Positions 26,850 to 34,611 of a stretch of DNA of 64,000 nt are shown piece by piece. The first letter of the stretch is position 1; each line of letters begins with the position of its first letter. The stretch is from CAWJLE01 sp963843645 (GTDB taxonomy: Bacteria; Chloroflexota; Anaerolineae; DAOTYC01): NCBI GenBank assembly GCA_963843645.1, contig CAWJLE010000003.1:62001-126000 (forward strand). Reading direction: 5' to 3'. Made by a program: the position numbers and the translations under genes. The notes below the pieces were generated by a model. The model made no database searches and had not been told where the DNA came from. It saw only the letters and a program-made list of their open reading frames with translations.

Positions 26850-28109
26850 TCATGCTGGGGGGGCGCCGAAAACCAGGCAAGCGTTCTGGCCTCCGAAGCC
26901 GAACGAGTTGTTCATGGTGTAACGGACCGTGTGCCGGCGGGCGACGTTCGGGACGTAATCCAGATCGCACGATGGATCGGGCGAGTGCAGGTTGATCGTC
27001 GGGTGGATCACGCCGTTCTGGATGCTCATCAGGCAAGCCAGCGCTTCCATCGCCCCGCCCGCGCCGAAGCCATGCCCGATCATCGACTTGGTGGAGCTGA
27101 TAGGAATCTTGGGCGCGTGCTCGCCGAAGACCTTCTTGATGGCGACGGTTTCCGCCGTATCGCCCAGTGGCGTGCCCGTGGCGTGTGCGTTGATGTAGTC
27201 GATCTCGTCCGGCCGGAGACCGGCGTCGCGCAGCGCCCAGCTCATCGCCTTCGCCGCACCCTTGCCCCGCGGGTCCGGCTGTGCGACGTGAAACGCGTCA
27301 GAGGAGGAGGCCTGGCCCAGAACCTCGGCGTGGATTCTGGCGCCACGAGCCCGTGCGTGAGTCATTCGCTCCAGGACGAATATGGCGCAGCCCTCGCCCA
27401 GCACCAGCCCGTCCCGCGTGGAGTCGAAAGGCCGGCAGGCCGTGCCGGGGTCTTCGTTGTGCTGCGACAGCGCCCGCATGGCGAAGAACGCCGACAGCAA
27501 CGCGGGGCAGATCATGGCTTCGACGCCGCCGCTGATGATCACGTCGGCGGTTCCGCGCCGGATGACCTCGGCCGCCTCACCAATGGCTTGCGCTCCCGAT
27601 GCGCAGGCCGTGGTGATCGTCGAAATGTAGCCGGTGGCGCCGAAGTAGTAGCTGACGTAGTGCGCCGGAATGTTGGGCAGCGAGGCGGCGAGAACGAACG
27701 GGCTGAGTTTCTTGTAGCCCTGCTCGTTGATCACCTGCACACCCTTCGCGGCTTCGTCGAATCCGCCGATGGCCGTCCCAAACATGATTCCGGCGCGGTC
27801 TCCGTCCGCCAGGGGAAGGCTCAGGCCGGCGTCATCGATCGCCTCGTAGCTGGCCGAAACCGCCAGCTGAGCGCAGCGCGCCATGCGCCTGCCCTCTTTG
27901 GTCGGAATGCGGGCGAAAGGATCGAAGCCCTTGACCTCCGCCGCGATGTGAACCGGATACGCGGTTGAATCGAACAGCGTGATCGGCCCTGTTCCTGACC
28001 GGCCGTCGACCATGCCTTCCCAGGTCTCGGCTACGTTTAGTCCTAGTGGGGTGATAGCGCCCAAGCCGGTGACAACCACTCTCTCTTCGTCTGAACGCTG
28101 GCGTGGCAT
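26850..28109 (-). CDS. fabF: 3-oxoacyl-ACP synthase II
   Basis: A 419-residue condensing enzyme that joins malonyl-ACP to acyl-ACP in fatty acid elongation. The Cys-His-His triad is visible in TITTACASGAQA (Cys), NAHATGTPLGD (His) and KSMIGHGFGAGGA (His). The C-terminal NNSFGFGGQNACLVF is also typical. Starting at 28109 gives the usual length and the N-terminus RVVVTGLGAITPLG. It follows plsX with a gap of four bases, so the two are co-transcribed, a common fatty-acid/phospholipid arrangement. Confidence 0.95.
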   Translation of the reverse strand: MPRQRSDEERVVVTGLGAITPLGLNVAETWEGMVDGRSGTGPITLFDSTAYPVHIAAEVKGFDPFARIPTKEGRRMARCAQLAVSASYEAIDDAGLSLPLADGDRAGIMFGTAIGGFDEAAKGVQVINEQGYKKLSPFVLAASLPNIPAHYVSYYFGATGYISTITTACASGAQAIGEAAEVIRRGTADVIISGGVEAMICPALLSAFFAMRALSQHNEDPGTACRPFDSTRDGLVLGEGCAIFVLERMTHARARGARIHAEVLGQASSSDAFHVAQPDPRGKGAAKAMSWALRDAGLRPDEIDYINAHATGTPLGDTAETVAIKKVFGEHAPKIPISSTKSMIGHGFGAGGAMEALACLMSIQNGVIHPTINLHSPDPSCDLDYVPNVARRHTVRYTMNNSFGFGGQNACLVFGAPPA

Positions 28110-28113
28110 AGCT

Positions 28114-29097
28114 TTAGACGACTCCCTCCTCGATCGTTCGAATAATATCTGAGTCGAGCGCGTTCTTGGCGACGCGCACCGCGCTCTTGATGGCTTTGGC
28201 ATTCGAGCGGCCGTGAGCCACGATGGCGATCCCGTTCACGCCAAGCAGCGCCGCACCGCCGTAGTCGGAGTAGTCCAGGCTGGCCCTGGTGGCTCGCAGT
28301 GCGCCGCGGGCCAGCAGCGCGCCGAGCATCGCATGCGGCCGCTGCTTGATCTCGCGCTCCAGCGTTTTGAGCAGGAGGGCTGCGACACCCTCGGACGTCT
28401 TGATGAACACGTTGCCCGTGAATCCGTCCATCACGATGACGTCGGCCGGCTGGTCGGGAACGTCCTTGCCTTCGACGTTGCCGACGAAATTGAGCGCGGT
28501 GGCCTTCAGCAGGACAGTGGCTTCCTTGACGAGGGCGCTGCCCTTGCCTTCTTCCTCGCCCGTGCTCATGATGCCGACGCGTGGTTGGTCGACGTGGAGG
28601 ACGCCCTGGGCATAGGCGCTGCCCATGATCCCAAATTGTTGCAGGTACTCCGGCTTGCAGTCGGTGGTGGCGCCAACGTCGAGGACGAAGCAGCGGCCAC
28701 GGAGCGTCGGATACACGGTGCCCAGGGCCGCGCGCCGCACGCCGGAAATGCGGCCCAGGTAGAGCTGCGCGGCGGCCAGCACGCCGCCGGAATTGCCCGC
28801 GGAGACGAAGGCGGACGCCTCGCCTCGCTTGATGAGCTGCATGCCCACGACCATGGACGAGTCGCGCTTGGCGTGGACCGAAGTCCCCGGCTCGTCGTCC
28901 ATCTCGATCACTTCGTCGGCGTGGGCCACCGTGATCGCTGCCCCGGCGGTGTCGCGGCTCTTGAGTTCAGCCTCGATTTGAGGCCGGCGCCCAACGAGAA
29001 CGATCTCGACGCCCAATTCTCGGGCAGCCAGAAGCGCTCCGTCCACGATCGTGCCCAGGCCTCGGTCGCCGCCCATGGCGTCCAGAACAATCTTCAC
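28114..29097 (-). CDS. plsX: Phosphate acyltransferase PlsX
   Basis: A 327-residue enzyme making acyl-phosphate from acyl-ACP, the first step of PlsX/PlsY phosphatidic acid synthesis. Marks are MKIVLDAMGGDRG at the start, AFVSAGNSGGVLAAA, VLDVGATTDCKPEYL and MDGFTGNVFIKTSEG. Full length for the family. It is a peripheral membrane protein in relatives. It is first in an operon with fabF and has a good promoter at 29167-29195. Confidence 0.95.
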   Translation of the reverse strand: MKIVLDAMGGDRGLGTIVDGALLAARELGVEIVLVGRRPQIEAELKSRDTAGAAITVAHADEVIEMDDEPGTSVHAKRDSSMVVGMQLIKRGEASAFVSAGNSGGVLAAAQLYLGRISGVRRAALGTVYPTLRGRCFVLDVGATTDCKPEYLQQFGIMGSAYAQGVLHVDQPRVGIMSTGEEEGKGSALVKEATVLLKATALNFVGNVEGKDVPDQPADVIVMDGFTGNVFIKTSEGVAALLLKTLEREIKQRPHAMLGALLARGALRATRASLDYSDYGGAALLGVNGIAIVAHGRSNAKAIKSAVRVAKNALDSDIIRTIEEGVV

Positions 29098-29166
29098 CGA
29101 ATATATCTCCCAATGGAGGCGTGTGTTGTTGTGCAGGCGTCTACCTGACGTGGCGCAACGCAGCGG

Positions 29167-29195
29167 ATTATATCACAGCTGAACGCGCCAGGCAA
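29167..29195 (-). promoter_or_regulatory. Promoter of plsX-fabF
   Basis: On the minus strand TTGCCT (29195-29190) and TATAAT (29172-29167) have a 17-base spacer, with TGA before the -10 giving an extended -10 (TGATATAAT). Confidence 0.7.
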
Positions 29196-29273
29196 GAGTT
29201 CGGCGTCGGCGCCCTGGGCGCCGGCGGCACCATCTCGCCCAAATCCGGGACGCACCCTGTGCAACCCTCATCG

Positions 29274-29302
29274 TTGACGCTGCCTGGGGGCCATGATATA
29301 AT
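29274..29302 (+). promoter_or_regulatory. Promoter of the large membrane protein gene
   Basis: TTGACG at 29274-29279 and TATAAT at 29297-29302 have a 17-base spacer, 58 bases before the likely start codon. Confidence 0.7.
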
Positions 29303-29359
29303 CACGCCGGACGGGGGCGATGGGGGTCGCGTGGCCCATTCGAGCCGCCGAAGGTGACG

Positions 29360-31924
29360 ATGCGCGTTATTCGAACTCAGGTGTGGGTGTGGGTGCTGTT
29401 GGCCCTGCTGGTCGTGGCCCTGACCTATCCAGTGGCGTGGGAGACGGCAAAGGGCTCTTCGTTGCCTGGCCTGAAGGATTTCGACGACTTCGAATACGCG
29501 TGGCTCCTGTGGTGGTTCGATACGAGCCTCGTCCAGCACCAGACGGATCCCGCGAACCTGCCTTTCTACTACCCCATGCAGACGAACCAGCCCCTGGTGT
29601 CGGTCACGCCCCTCGGCTGGCTGCTCGCCGTTCCTCTCGTGTCTCTGTTTGGTCCCGTCGTAGCCTATGGGCTGTATTGGCTGCTGAGCTTCGTGCTGTG
29701 CGGCTACACCGCCTACCTGCTTGCGCTCTGGCTGAGCCGGTCACGTCCGGCAGCCTTCATCGGCGCCCTCATCTTCGCCTTCTATCCGGGCAGGATGCTC
29801 CACGGGCTGGGACACTTCAGCGACATGTTGGTCTTCATATTTCCCCTGTACGCCCTGTTCCTCTTGCGGCTCGTTCGAAAGCCTGACCGGCGACGGGCTG
29901 TCCAGTTCGCCGTCGTCACGTGCCTGGGCCTGCTGATCGATTTCCGCCACATCGGCCTGTTCTACCTGCCGTTCACGACGCTGTTTCTCATCTACGAAGC
30001 CGTGACGGACCGGCGGCGTCTGTTGTCTGCGCAATTCTTGAAGTGGACCGCTTTGGCGGCCGGCGGTGTGGTCCTCATCGTGCTCCCGTTCGTCGGCCCC
30101 TTCGTGCTGAGCAGCCTGGGCGGCCGACTCGGCCAACTGATGGAAGGCGGCCTGGACGCCAGCTCAGCCGATCTGCTGTCGTTCGTCCTGCCGGCGATGA
30201 CGCATCCGTTGCTGGGCCAGATCGGCCCTCTGAAAGCGTTGATGCAGGCCGTGTGGACGAGGAGCCTGTACATCGAGACCGGGCAGTACTTCGGCGTGAC
30301 GGCGGTGGTGCTGGCCGCGGTGGCCCTGATGAAACGACGCCGGAACGCCGGATTGTGGATATTGGTCGTGGCAGTGGGAGCTATCCTCGCGCTCGGCCCG
30401 CGGCTGAAAGTGGCTGGACAGCAGGTGAGCAGCGTCCCTCTGCCGTACGCCTTCCTCAACCGGCTGCCGTTCTACGAATGGCTGCGCATCCCCGGCCGCC
30501 TGGACATGATGATCAAGCTGGCGCTGGCCATGGCGGCGGCGCTGGGGGCGGCGGTTTGGCTGGGTGGCCGGTCACCCGGCCGCAAGCCAGGGAAGCGGCT
30601 GATGTTTGCCGGCGTCCTGTCGGCCCTCTTACTGTTCGAATACCTCACGTTCGTGCCGTATCCTACGGCCGGCGTGCAGCCCTCGCCTTTCCTGGAGAGC
30701 CTTTCCGGCGATGGGCAAGACTACGGCATCCTGAGCATCGCCTCGCACGAATACGCGATGTACCTCCAGACCCTGCACCAGCATCCCATAGTGGAAGGCC
30801 ACATCCACCGCTGGCCGCCGGGCGGGTTCGAATGGGCGCTGCAGCTTCACGATCTGGTACTGTATCCGGTGACGACAGAGCAGGCGTATTACGACATTCT
30901 GGACGCGGATTCGCTGCCGTACGGGCGGGATGGCGGCCGGATCTTCGCCGGCTCGGCGGACCTGGCCCCGACGGACCTGCTGGCCGAGCAGGGCATCCGC
31001 TACGTCGTGTTCGATCGGCGGGGGCCCTGGACCCCGACCGACCGCGACCTGTACACCGGCCGGCTGCAGGCTTATTTCGGCGATCCGGTCGCCCGGGACA
31101 AGCGGCTGACCATCTACGAAGTGCGGCCCGCGCCCGGTGCCGGCGCGAAGCTCGTTCCTGAGAGCGGCTGGAACGCACTCGAAGGCGCGGAGCACGATCT
31201 ATGGCGCTGGACGCAAGGGACGGCAGAGGTACGGATCGACGACGCGCCGGCGGGCCTCTATCGTCTGAAGCTGGCCGTGCGGCCGTTTGAACGGGGCCAG
31301 CACCTGCAGGTCACCCTGAACGGCCGGGCGCTCGGGATCGGCGCCGCCGCGTTGGACGGGCCGGCCGAGATCATCACCCCGCCCTTCGCGCTGGACGGCG
31401 GGGCCGCGAGCCTGCGCCTGGCTACGCCCGAAGGCTGCCCCTCTCCGTTCGACCCGTGGCGCGGCGACTGGGATCGCCGCTGCCTGGGCGTGGCGGTGAG
31501 CGAGATGCGCTTATTCCCGGCCCTCGCCCAGCCCGCACGTTTCGGCGCCGCGGGCGGCGCGCAGTTGGACCTGGTCGGCTACGAGGTTACGCCCGGTCCG
31601 GGCCCGGACGATCACACGTACGTGAACCTGTATTGGCAGACCGCGGGGTCCGTGGGATGCGACTACACGGTGTTCGTCCACACCGTCGACGCGCAGGGCC
31701 GAACCCTGGCGCAGGACGACGTCCAGCTCAAGAATCGAGCGGGCGCGCCCACGTCCGCGTGGCACCCCGGCGACGCGGCGCGGTCGTTCCACGCCCTCCC
31801 CGCGCTGAGCGCCGGCGCCACGCTCCGAGTCGGGTTGTACGACCTGCAGACGATGCAGCGCCTGCCGCTGCAGGGCGATGCGAGCGGCGAGAACGCCGTG
31901 ACGGTGCCGAGCGCGAACCCGTAG
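29360..31924 (+). CDS. Large polytopic membrane protein, glycosyltransferase-like, with C-terminal beta domains
   Basis: An 854-residue protein. Residues 1-440 hold about 10-12 membrane helices. An early acidic pair (FDDFEY, residues 39-44) and the overall layout resemble GT-C type membrane glycosyltransferases. The soluble C-terminus (about 450-854) contains a mixed domain and beta-rich segments, the last of which (FGAAGGAQLDLVGYEV, DDHTYVNLYWQT) recurs as a separate copy at 33300-33800. GT-C enzymes use lipid-phosphate sugars at the outer membrane face. Substrate and activity are unproven. AAGGTG precedes the ATG at 29360; a GTG at 29354 is an alternative. Confidence 0.65.
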   Translation: MRVIRTQVWVWVLLALLVVALTYPVAWETAKGSSLPGLKDFDDFEYAWLLWWFDTSLVQHQTDPANLPFYYPMQTNQPLVSVTPLGWLLAVPLVSLFGPVVAYGLYWLLSFVLCGYTAYLLALWLSRSRPAAFIGALIFAFYPGRMLHGLGHFSDMLVFIFPLYALFLLRLVRKPDRRRAVQFAVVTCLGLLIDFRHIGLFYLPFTTLFLIYEAVTDRRRLLSAQFLKWTALAAGGVVLIVLPFVGPFVLSSLGGRLGQLMEGGLDASSADLLSFVLPAMTHPLLGQIGPLKALMQAVWTRSLYIETGQYFGVTAVVLAAVALMKRRRNAGLWILVVAVGAILALGPRLKVAGQQVSSVPLPYAFLNRLPFYEWLRIPGRLDMMIKLALAMAAALGAAVWLGGRSPGRKPGKRLMFAGVLSALLLFEYLTFVPYPTAGVQPSPFLESLSGDGQDYGILSIASHEYAMYLQTLHQHPIVEGHIHRWPPGGFEWALQLHDLVLYPVTTEQAYYDILDADSLPYGRDGGRIFAGSADLAPTDLLAEQGIRYVVFDRRGPWTPTDRDLYTGRLQAYFGDPVARDKRLTIYEVRPAPGAGAKLVPESGWNALEGAEHDLWRWTQGTAEVRIDDAPAGLYRLKLAVRPFERGQHLQVTLNGRALGIGAAALDGPAEIITPPFALDGGAASLRLATPEGCPSPFDPWRGDWDRRCLGVAVSEMRLFPALAQPARFGAAGGAQLDLVGYEVTPGPGPDDHTYVNLYWQTAGSVGCDYTVFVHTVDAQGRTLAQDDVQLKNRAGAPTSAWHPGDAARSFHALPALSAGATLRVGLYDLQTMQRLPLQGDASGENAVTVPSANP

Positions 31925-31962
31925 GGGCAATCCCCCCGTGGTCGCCCGGCACGCCCCTACGC
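31922..31962. repeat. GTAGGGGC-type dispersed repeat
   Basis: The string taggggcaatccccccgtgg and its continuation ggtcgcccggcacgcccctacg match a repeat type common in Chloroflexota and other intergenic regions. The GGGC...GCCC arms are palindromic. It begins at the stop codon of the membrane protein gene. A second, shorter copy is at 32461-32488. Confidence 0.6.
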
Positions 31963-32144
31963 TCTCACGGATTCGCGCGAGGGCTGGGGTGGGCGGCGTC
32001 GGCACAAACACAAAACAGACTTGGCCCTGGACAGCCGTTGGCTCGCCTGCCACGGGTAGAGGGAGTCCCTGCTTCGCCGATGTTTTCATGTGCTTTCGTA
32101 TTATGGAAATGCGTGATACAATTCGGCAAATTTCTTATCAAGAG

Positions 32145-32171
32145 AAGCCCCTCTATTAGCGCGAGGGGCTT
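32145..32171. terminator. Hairpin AAGCCCCTC/GAGGGGCTT
   Basis: Perfect 9-bp arms with a 9-base loop. No long T run follows in either direction, so termination is possible but not certain. Confidence 0.45.
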
Positions 32172-32228
32172 GCCCGGACCAGGTGAGTGAGCACTCAGTC
32201 GGGATTGATGCGAATGTTCGCCACGTGA

Positions 32229-32262
32229 GCGCCGCCAGGTCAATTCGGGCGGCGCATTCTTT
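32229..32262 (+). terminator. Intrinsic terminator
   Basis: GCGCCGCC at 32229-32236 pairs with GGCGGCGC at 32248-32255 (8-bp arms), followed by ATTCTTTT. On the plus strand it would end transcripts from upstream. Confidence 0.6.
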
Positions 32263-32460
32263 TCTCGCCGCCGAGGGTTCTTGCCCCGTCCGGAGATCCC
32301 TTCGACATCAATGCTCATTCCGTATGTCGGAGGGTTCGATGACCCATTTGTCCGTATGTCTCTCATGGCCGGACAATGGTTGGGATGGCACAGTCTGTCG
32401 CGAAAACCGATCCTGAATAGCTCTTGTATCTGGTCGAGACAGTTCACGACGTCACGTTTC

Positions 32461-32488
32461 GCAGGGGCAGCCCCCCGTGGCTGCCCAA
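32461..32488. repeat. GTAGGGGC-type dispersed repeat, second copy
   Basis: gcaggggcagccccccgtgg followed by ctgccc. GGGCAG and CTGCCC pair around a C-rich loop. Same family as 31922-31962. Confidence 0.55.
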
Positions 32489-32505
32489 GAAATGAGGTGA
32501 AACCC

Positions 32506-32784
32506 ATGCGCTGGTCAGACGTACGAGAAAAGTACCCCAACCAATGGCTGATCGTCGAGGCGCTGGAAGCGCATACGGAAGGCGACCGGCGACTCCTGGA
32601 CCGCATCGCCGTGGTAGAGACGTGCCCGGACGGCGCCTCCGCGATGGAGAGCTATCGTCGCCTCCATCTGGAGCATCCTTCTCGTGAGTTCTATTTCGTT
32701 CACACGGCGCGCGAAGCGCTCGAAATCAGAGAGCGATGGTGGACGGGAGTCCGGAGGAGCCGTGCAACTCAAACTGAGAGATGA
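32506..32784 (+). CDS. Small protein upstream of a retropepsin-like protease
   Basis: A 92-residue soluble protein (MRWSDVREKYPNQWLIVEAL at the start, REFYFVHTAREALEIRERWW near the end). It resembles small proteins often paired with retroviral-type aspartic proteases in bacterial genomes, but I cannot name a family with certainty. GAGGTGA lies five bases before the ATG. It overlaps the protease start by 23 bases, so the two are translationally coupled and likely work together. Confidence 0.7.
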   Translation: MRWSDVREKYPNQWLIVEALEAHTEGDRRLLDRIAVVETCPDGASAMESYRRLHLEHPSREFYFVHTAREALEIRERWWTGVRRSRATQTER

Positions 32785-33163
32785 CCTCCCCTTCATCGCA
32801 ATGCGAATGACCTATGGCGGCGCGCAGATGGAACTGCCCGACATTCTGGTCGACACCGGCTCGGCCAGCACGGTACTGGCCGCCGATGTGGTGGCGCAGG
32901 TCGGCATTGTCCCTGAACCGCAGGACGTCCTGCATATCATTCGCGGCGTTGGTGGAACCGAGGTGGTCTTCTCGCGCCGGGTCACTGGGCTGGAGATTCA
33001 AGGGCACAGGTGCGAGCAATTCGAGATTGAAGTCGGCAGCCTGGAGTATGGATTTGATATCAACGGAATTCTGGGCATGGACTTCTTGATGCGGACGGGC
33101 GCCATCATTGACTTACAGCGACTTGAACTGGATTTCGCCACGACGGAGGCTGAACAAACGTGA
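32762..33163 (+). CDS. Retropepsin-like aspartic protease
   Basis: A 133-residue single-domain protein. The aspartic protease active-site motif is ILVDTGSASTVLAADV near residue 30, and the flap and helix end is NGILGMDFLMRTGAIIDL near residue 100. One lobe only, so it must dimerise, as retroviral proteases do. GGAGGAG lies three bases before the GTG at 32762. It is coupled to the 92-residue gene upstream. Such bacterial retropepsins are common but mostly uncharacterised. Confidence 0.8.
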   Translation: MQLKLRDDLPFIAMRMTYGGAQMELPDILVDTGSASTVLAADVVAQVGIVPEPQDVLHIIRGVGGTEVVFSRRVTGLEIQGHRCEQFEIEVGSLEYGFDINGILGMDFLMRTGAIIDLQRLELDFATTEAEQT

Positions 33164-33299
33164 TTCCATCAGGCCACGCGTTTGCGGGCCAGAAGCCGTT
33201 GCCGGTGCAGCCCGCCCAGAACCCGATCCTCTGCAACACGCACGAGGAGCCCACCGAGTACTCCGTCCGCGACCAGGACGCCGGTGCTGCGGGTCCCTG

Positions 33300-33800
33300 A
33301 GGCTGCCGGTCGCCGTTCGACCTGCGGCGCCATGATTGGGACGATCGGTGCCAGGGCATCGGTGTGTGAGTGAGATGCGCTTGTTCCTGGCCCTGGCGCA
33401 GCCCGCGCGCTTCGGCGCCCCTGGCGGCGAGCAGCTGGGCCTGGTCGGCTTCGAGGTCACGCCCGGTCCGGGCCCGGACGATCACACGTACGTGAACCTG
33501 TATTGGCAGACCGCGGGGTCCGTGGGATGCGACTACACGGTGTTCGTCCACGCCGTCGATGCGCAGGGCCGAACCCTGGCGCAGGACGACGTCCAGCTCA
33601 AGAACCGCGGGGGCGCGCCAACGTCCGCGTGGCAGCCGGGTGACGCGGCGCGATCGTTCCACACCCTCCCTGCGCTGAGCGCCGGCGCCACGCTCCGAGT
33701 CGGGCTGTACGACCTGCGGACGATGCGGCGCCTGCCGCTGCAGGGCGATGCGAGCGACGAGAACGCGGTGACGGTGGCTCAAGAGTTGGTCGACAAGTGA
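33300..33800 (+). pseudogene. Duplicated 3' end of the large membrane protein gene
   Basis: From about 33370 the frame reads SEMRLFLALAQPARFGAPGG and continues to a stop at 33800. It matches the last 140 residues of the membrane protein at 29360-31924 almost residue for residue (DLQTMQRLPLQGDAS versus DLRTMRRLPLQGDAS). Upstream, about 33300-33365, homology continues with a frame change (CPSPFDP versus CRSPFDL) and then ends. Only the 3' 500 bases are duplicated, with no start signal, so this is a gene remnant or a recombination product. It could still be read as a small soluble domain. Confidence 0.65.
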
Positions 33801-33814
33801 CCACTCTATTTCTC

Positions 33815-33967
33815 ATGGGTTACGAGATCCGAGTTGACCTCGCCCGAGCGTTCAATCGGCTATGACCGCATAGCATCCGGGTGGGGAGTTGGCGCATTTT
33901 CTACAAGATCGAGGACGACAGGTCGGTTGTGGTGGAGGTTGAAGCGGCCCTGAGAGGACCGCGACCC
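33815..33967 (+). pseudogene. RelE/ParE-like toxin remnant with in-frame stop
   Basis: The frame reads MGYEIRVDLARAFNRL, a TGA stop, then PHSIRVGSWRIFYKIEDD and RSVVVEVEAALR. The second part matches the RVGxWRxxYxIxDD and VVVxVxxxR pattern of RelE/ParE ribonuclease toxins. The first half of the fold is short, and no antitoxin gene is seen beside it. It lies at the right edge of the duplicated fragment and just beyond the end of the modification island. Confidence 0.4.
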
Positions 33968-34001
33968 GTGATGTCGCTCCAGAAGTCTTCAGCCGCAGCG
34001 C

Positions 34002-34253
34002 TTACTTGCCGTAACACTCGTTGCACATCAGGATGGCCCAGAAGCGTTGGTTCATGAACTCGCCAATGCTCTGCGCACTAACGTGTTGTTCGCACCACCA
34101 TTGCTGATTCCCCAACTGACCCGTTGGCCCACATCCACATGACTGGAGGCTCGCTGTGGGTACGAGTCTGCAGGTATCTTTGTGAATCGTGAGCGTTCGA
34201 TTCGGTTTGTTAGCGCTGTAACGGGCCACAGTCACCCCCATCTCGGCAGCCAA
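34002..34253 (-). CDS. Cys/His-rich small protein, last gene of the 7-deazaguanine-type island
   Basis: About 80 residues. Cysteine and histidine pairs are spaced as HKDTC, CGCGPTG, WWCEQHV and MCNECYGK, suggesting one or two zinc sites. The frame overlaps the end of the previous gene by about 40 bases, or less if ATG 34241 is the start. It closes the nine-gene operon running from 40818. No family is recognised. A nucleic-acid-binding zinc protein is a reasonable guess only. Confidence 0.55.
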   Translation of the reverse strand: MAAEMGVTVARYSANKPNRTLTIHKDTCRLVPTASLQSCGCGPTGQLGNQQWWCEQHVSAQSIGEFMNQRFWAILMCNECYGK

Positions 34254-34611
34254 TTCGCACAGAAGCCATACTCACTGCCACCATGTCCATGTTGGCATCA
34301 GGACTGTAGCTTCTAATAGCAGTAGGACCATGCAGAGCCCTAGTCATGGCACACCCTAACCAAGCCGCCGCTTCATACTGTCCGCTAATGTCCTTGGCCT
34401 CAGTCCGCAGCACTAGCACGGACAACTTGTCGTCAAACGGATGACACGACACCGTTTTGAATTCCATGCCCACTTTGGATTCGATGGCAATGATCCGTTT
34501 GTCCGGCCTGACAACCTTCCTCACCGTGCCTATTGAAACCTGTCGATTGCTAGGGACTATCGGGATGACTGACACCTGATCCCCCCGTATCAGCCAGTTT
34601 CTCCATCGCAT
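34210..34611 (-). CDS. Uncharacterised island protein, beta-rich
   Basis: Up to 133 residues. The N-terminal half is beta-rich (SVIPIVPSNRQVSIGTVRKV, then RIIAIESKVGMEFKTVSC); the C-terminal half is helical. GGGGGG lies before a GTG at 34575, which may be the true start and would shorten the overlap with the transglycosylase gene. Not recognised. It is translationally coupled to both neighbours and so probably belongs to the same system. Confidence 0.55.
   Translation of the reverse strand: MRWRNWLIRGDQVSVIPIVPSNRQVSIGTVRKVVRPDKRIIAIESKVGMEFKTVSCHPFDDKLSVLVLRTEAKDISGQYEAAAWLGCAMTRALHGPTAIRSYSPDANMDMVAVSMASVRIGCRDGGDCGPLQR

Larger units (their letters stand above)
31963..32505. other. Intergenic stretch with repeats and two hairpins
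   Basis: No gene is supported. The stretch holds a hairpin at 32145-32171 (AAGCCCCTC/GAGGGGCTT), a terminator at 32229-32262 and a GTAGGGGC-family repeat at 32461-32488. Local AT-rich tracts around 32090-32145 could hold a promoter, but no clear -35/-10 pair is seen. Confidence 0.5.

Noticed and set aside
31965..32606. A 213-residue minus-strand frame over the intergenic repeats
   Set aside because: It covers two hairpins and two repeats, has low-complexity composition and no family marks.
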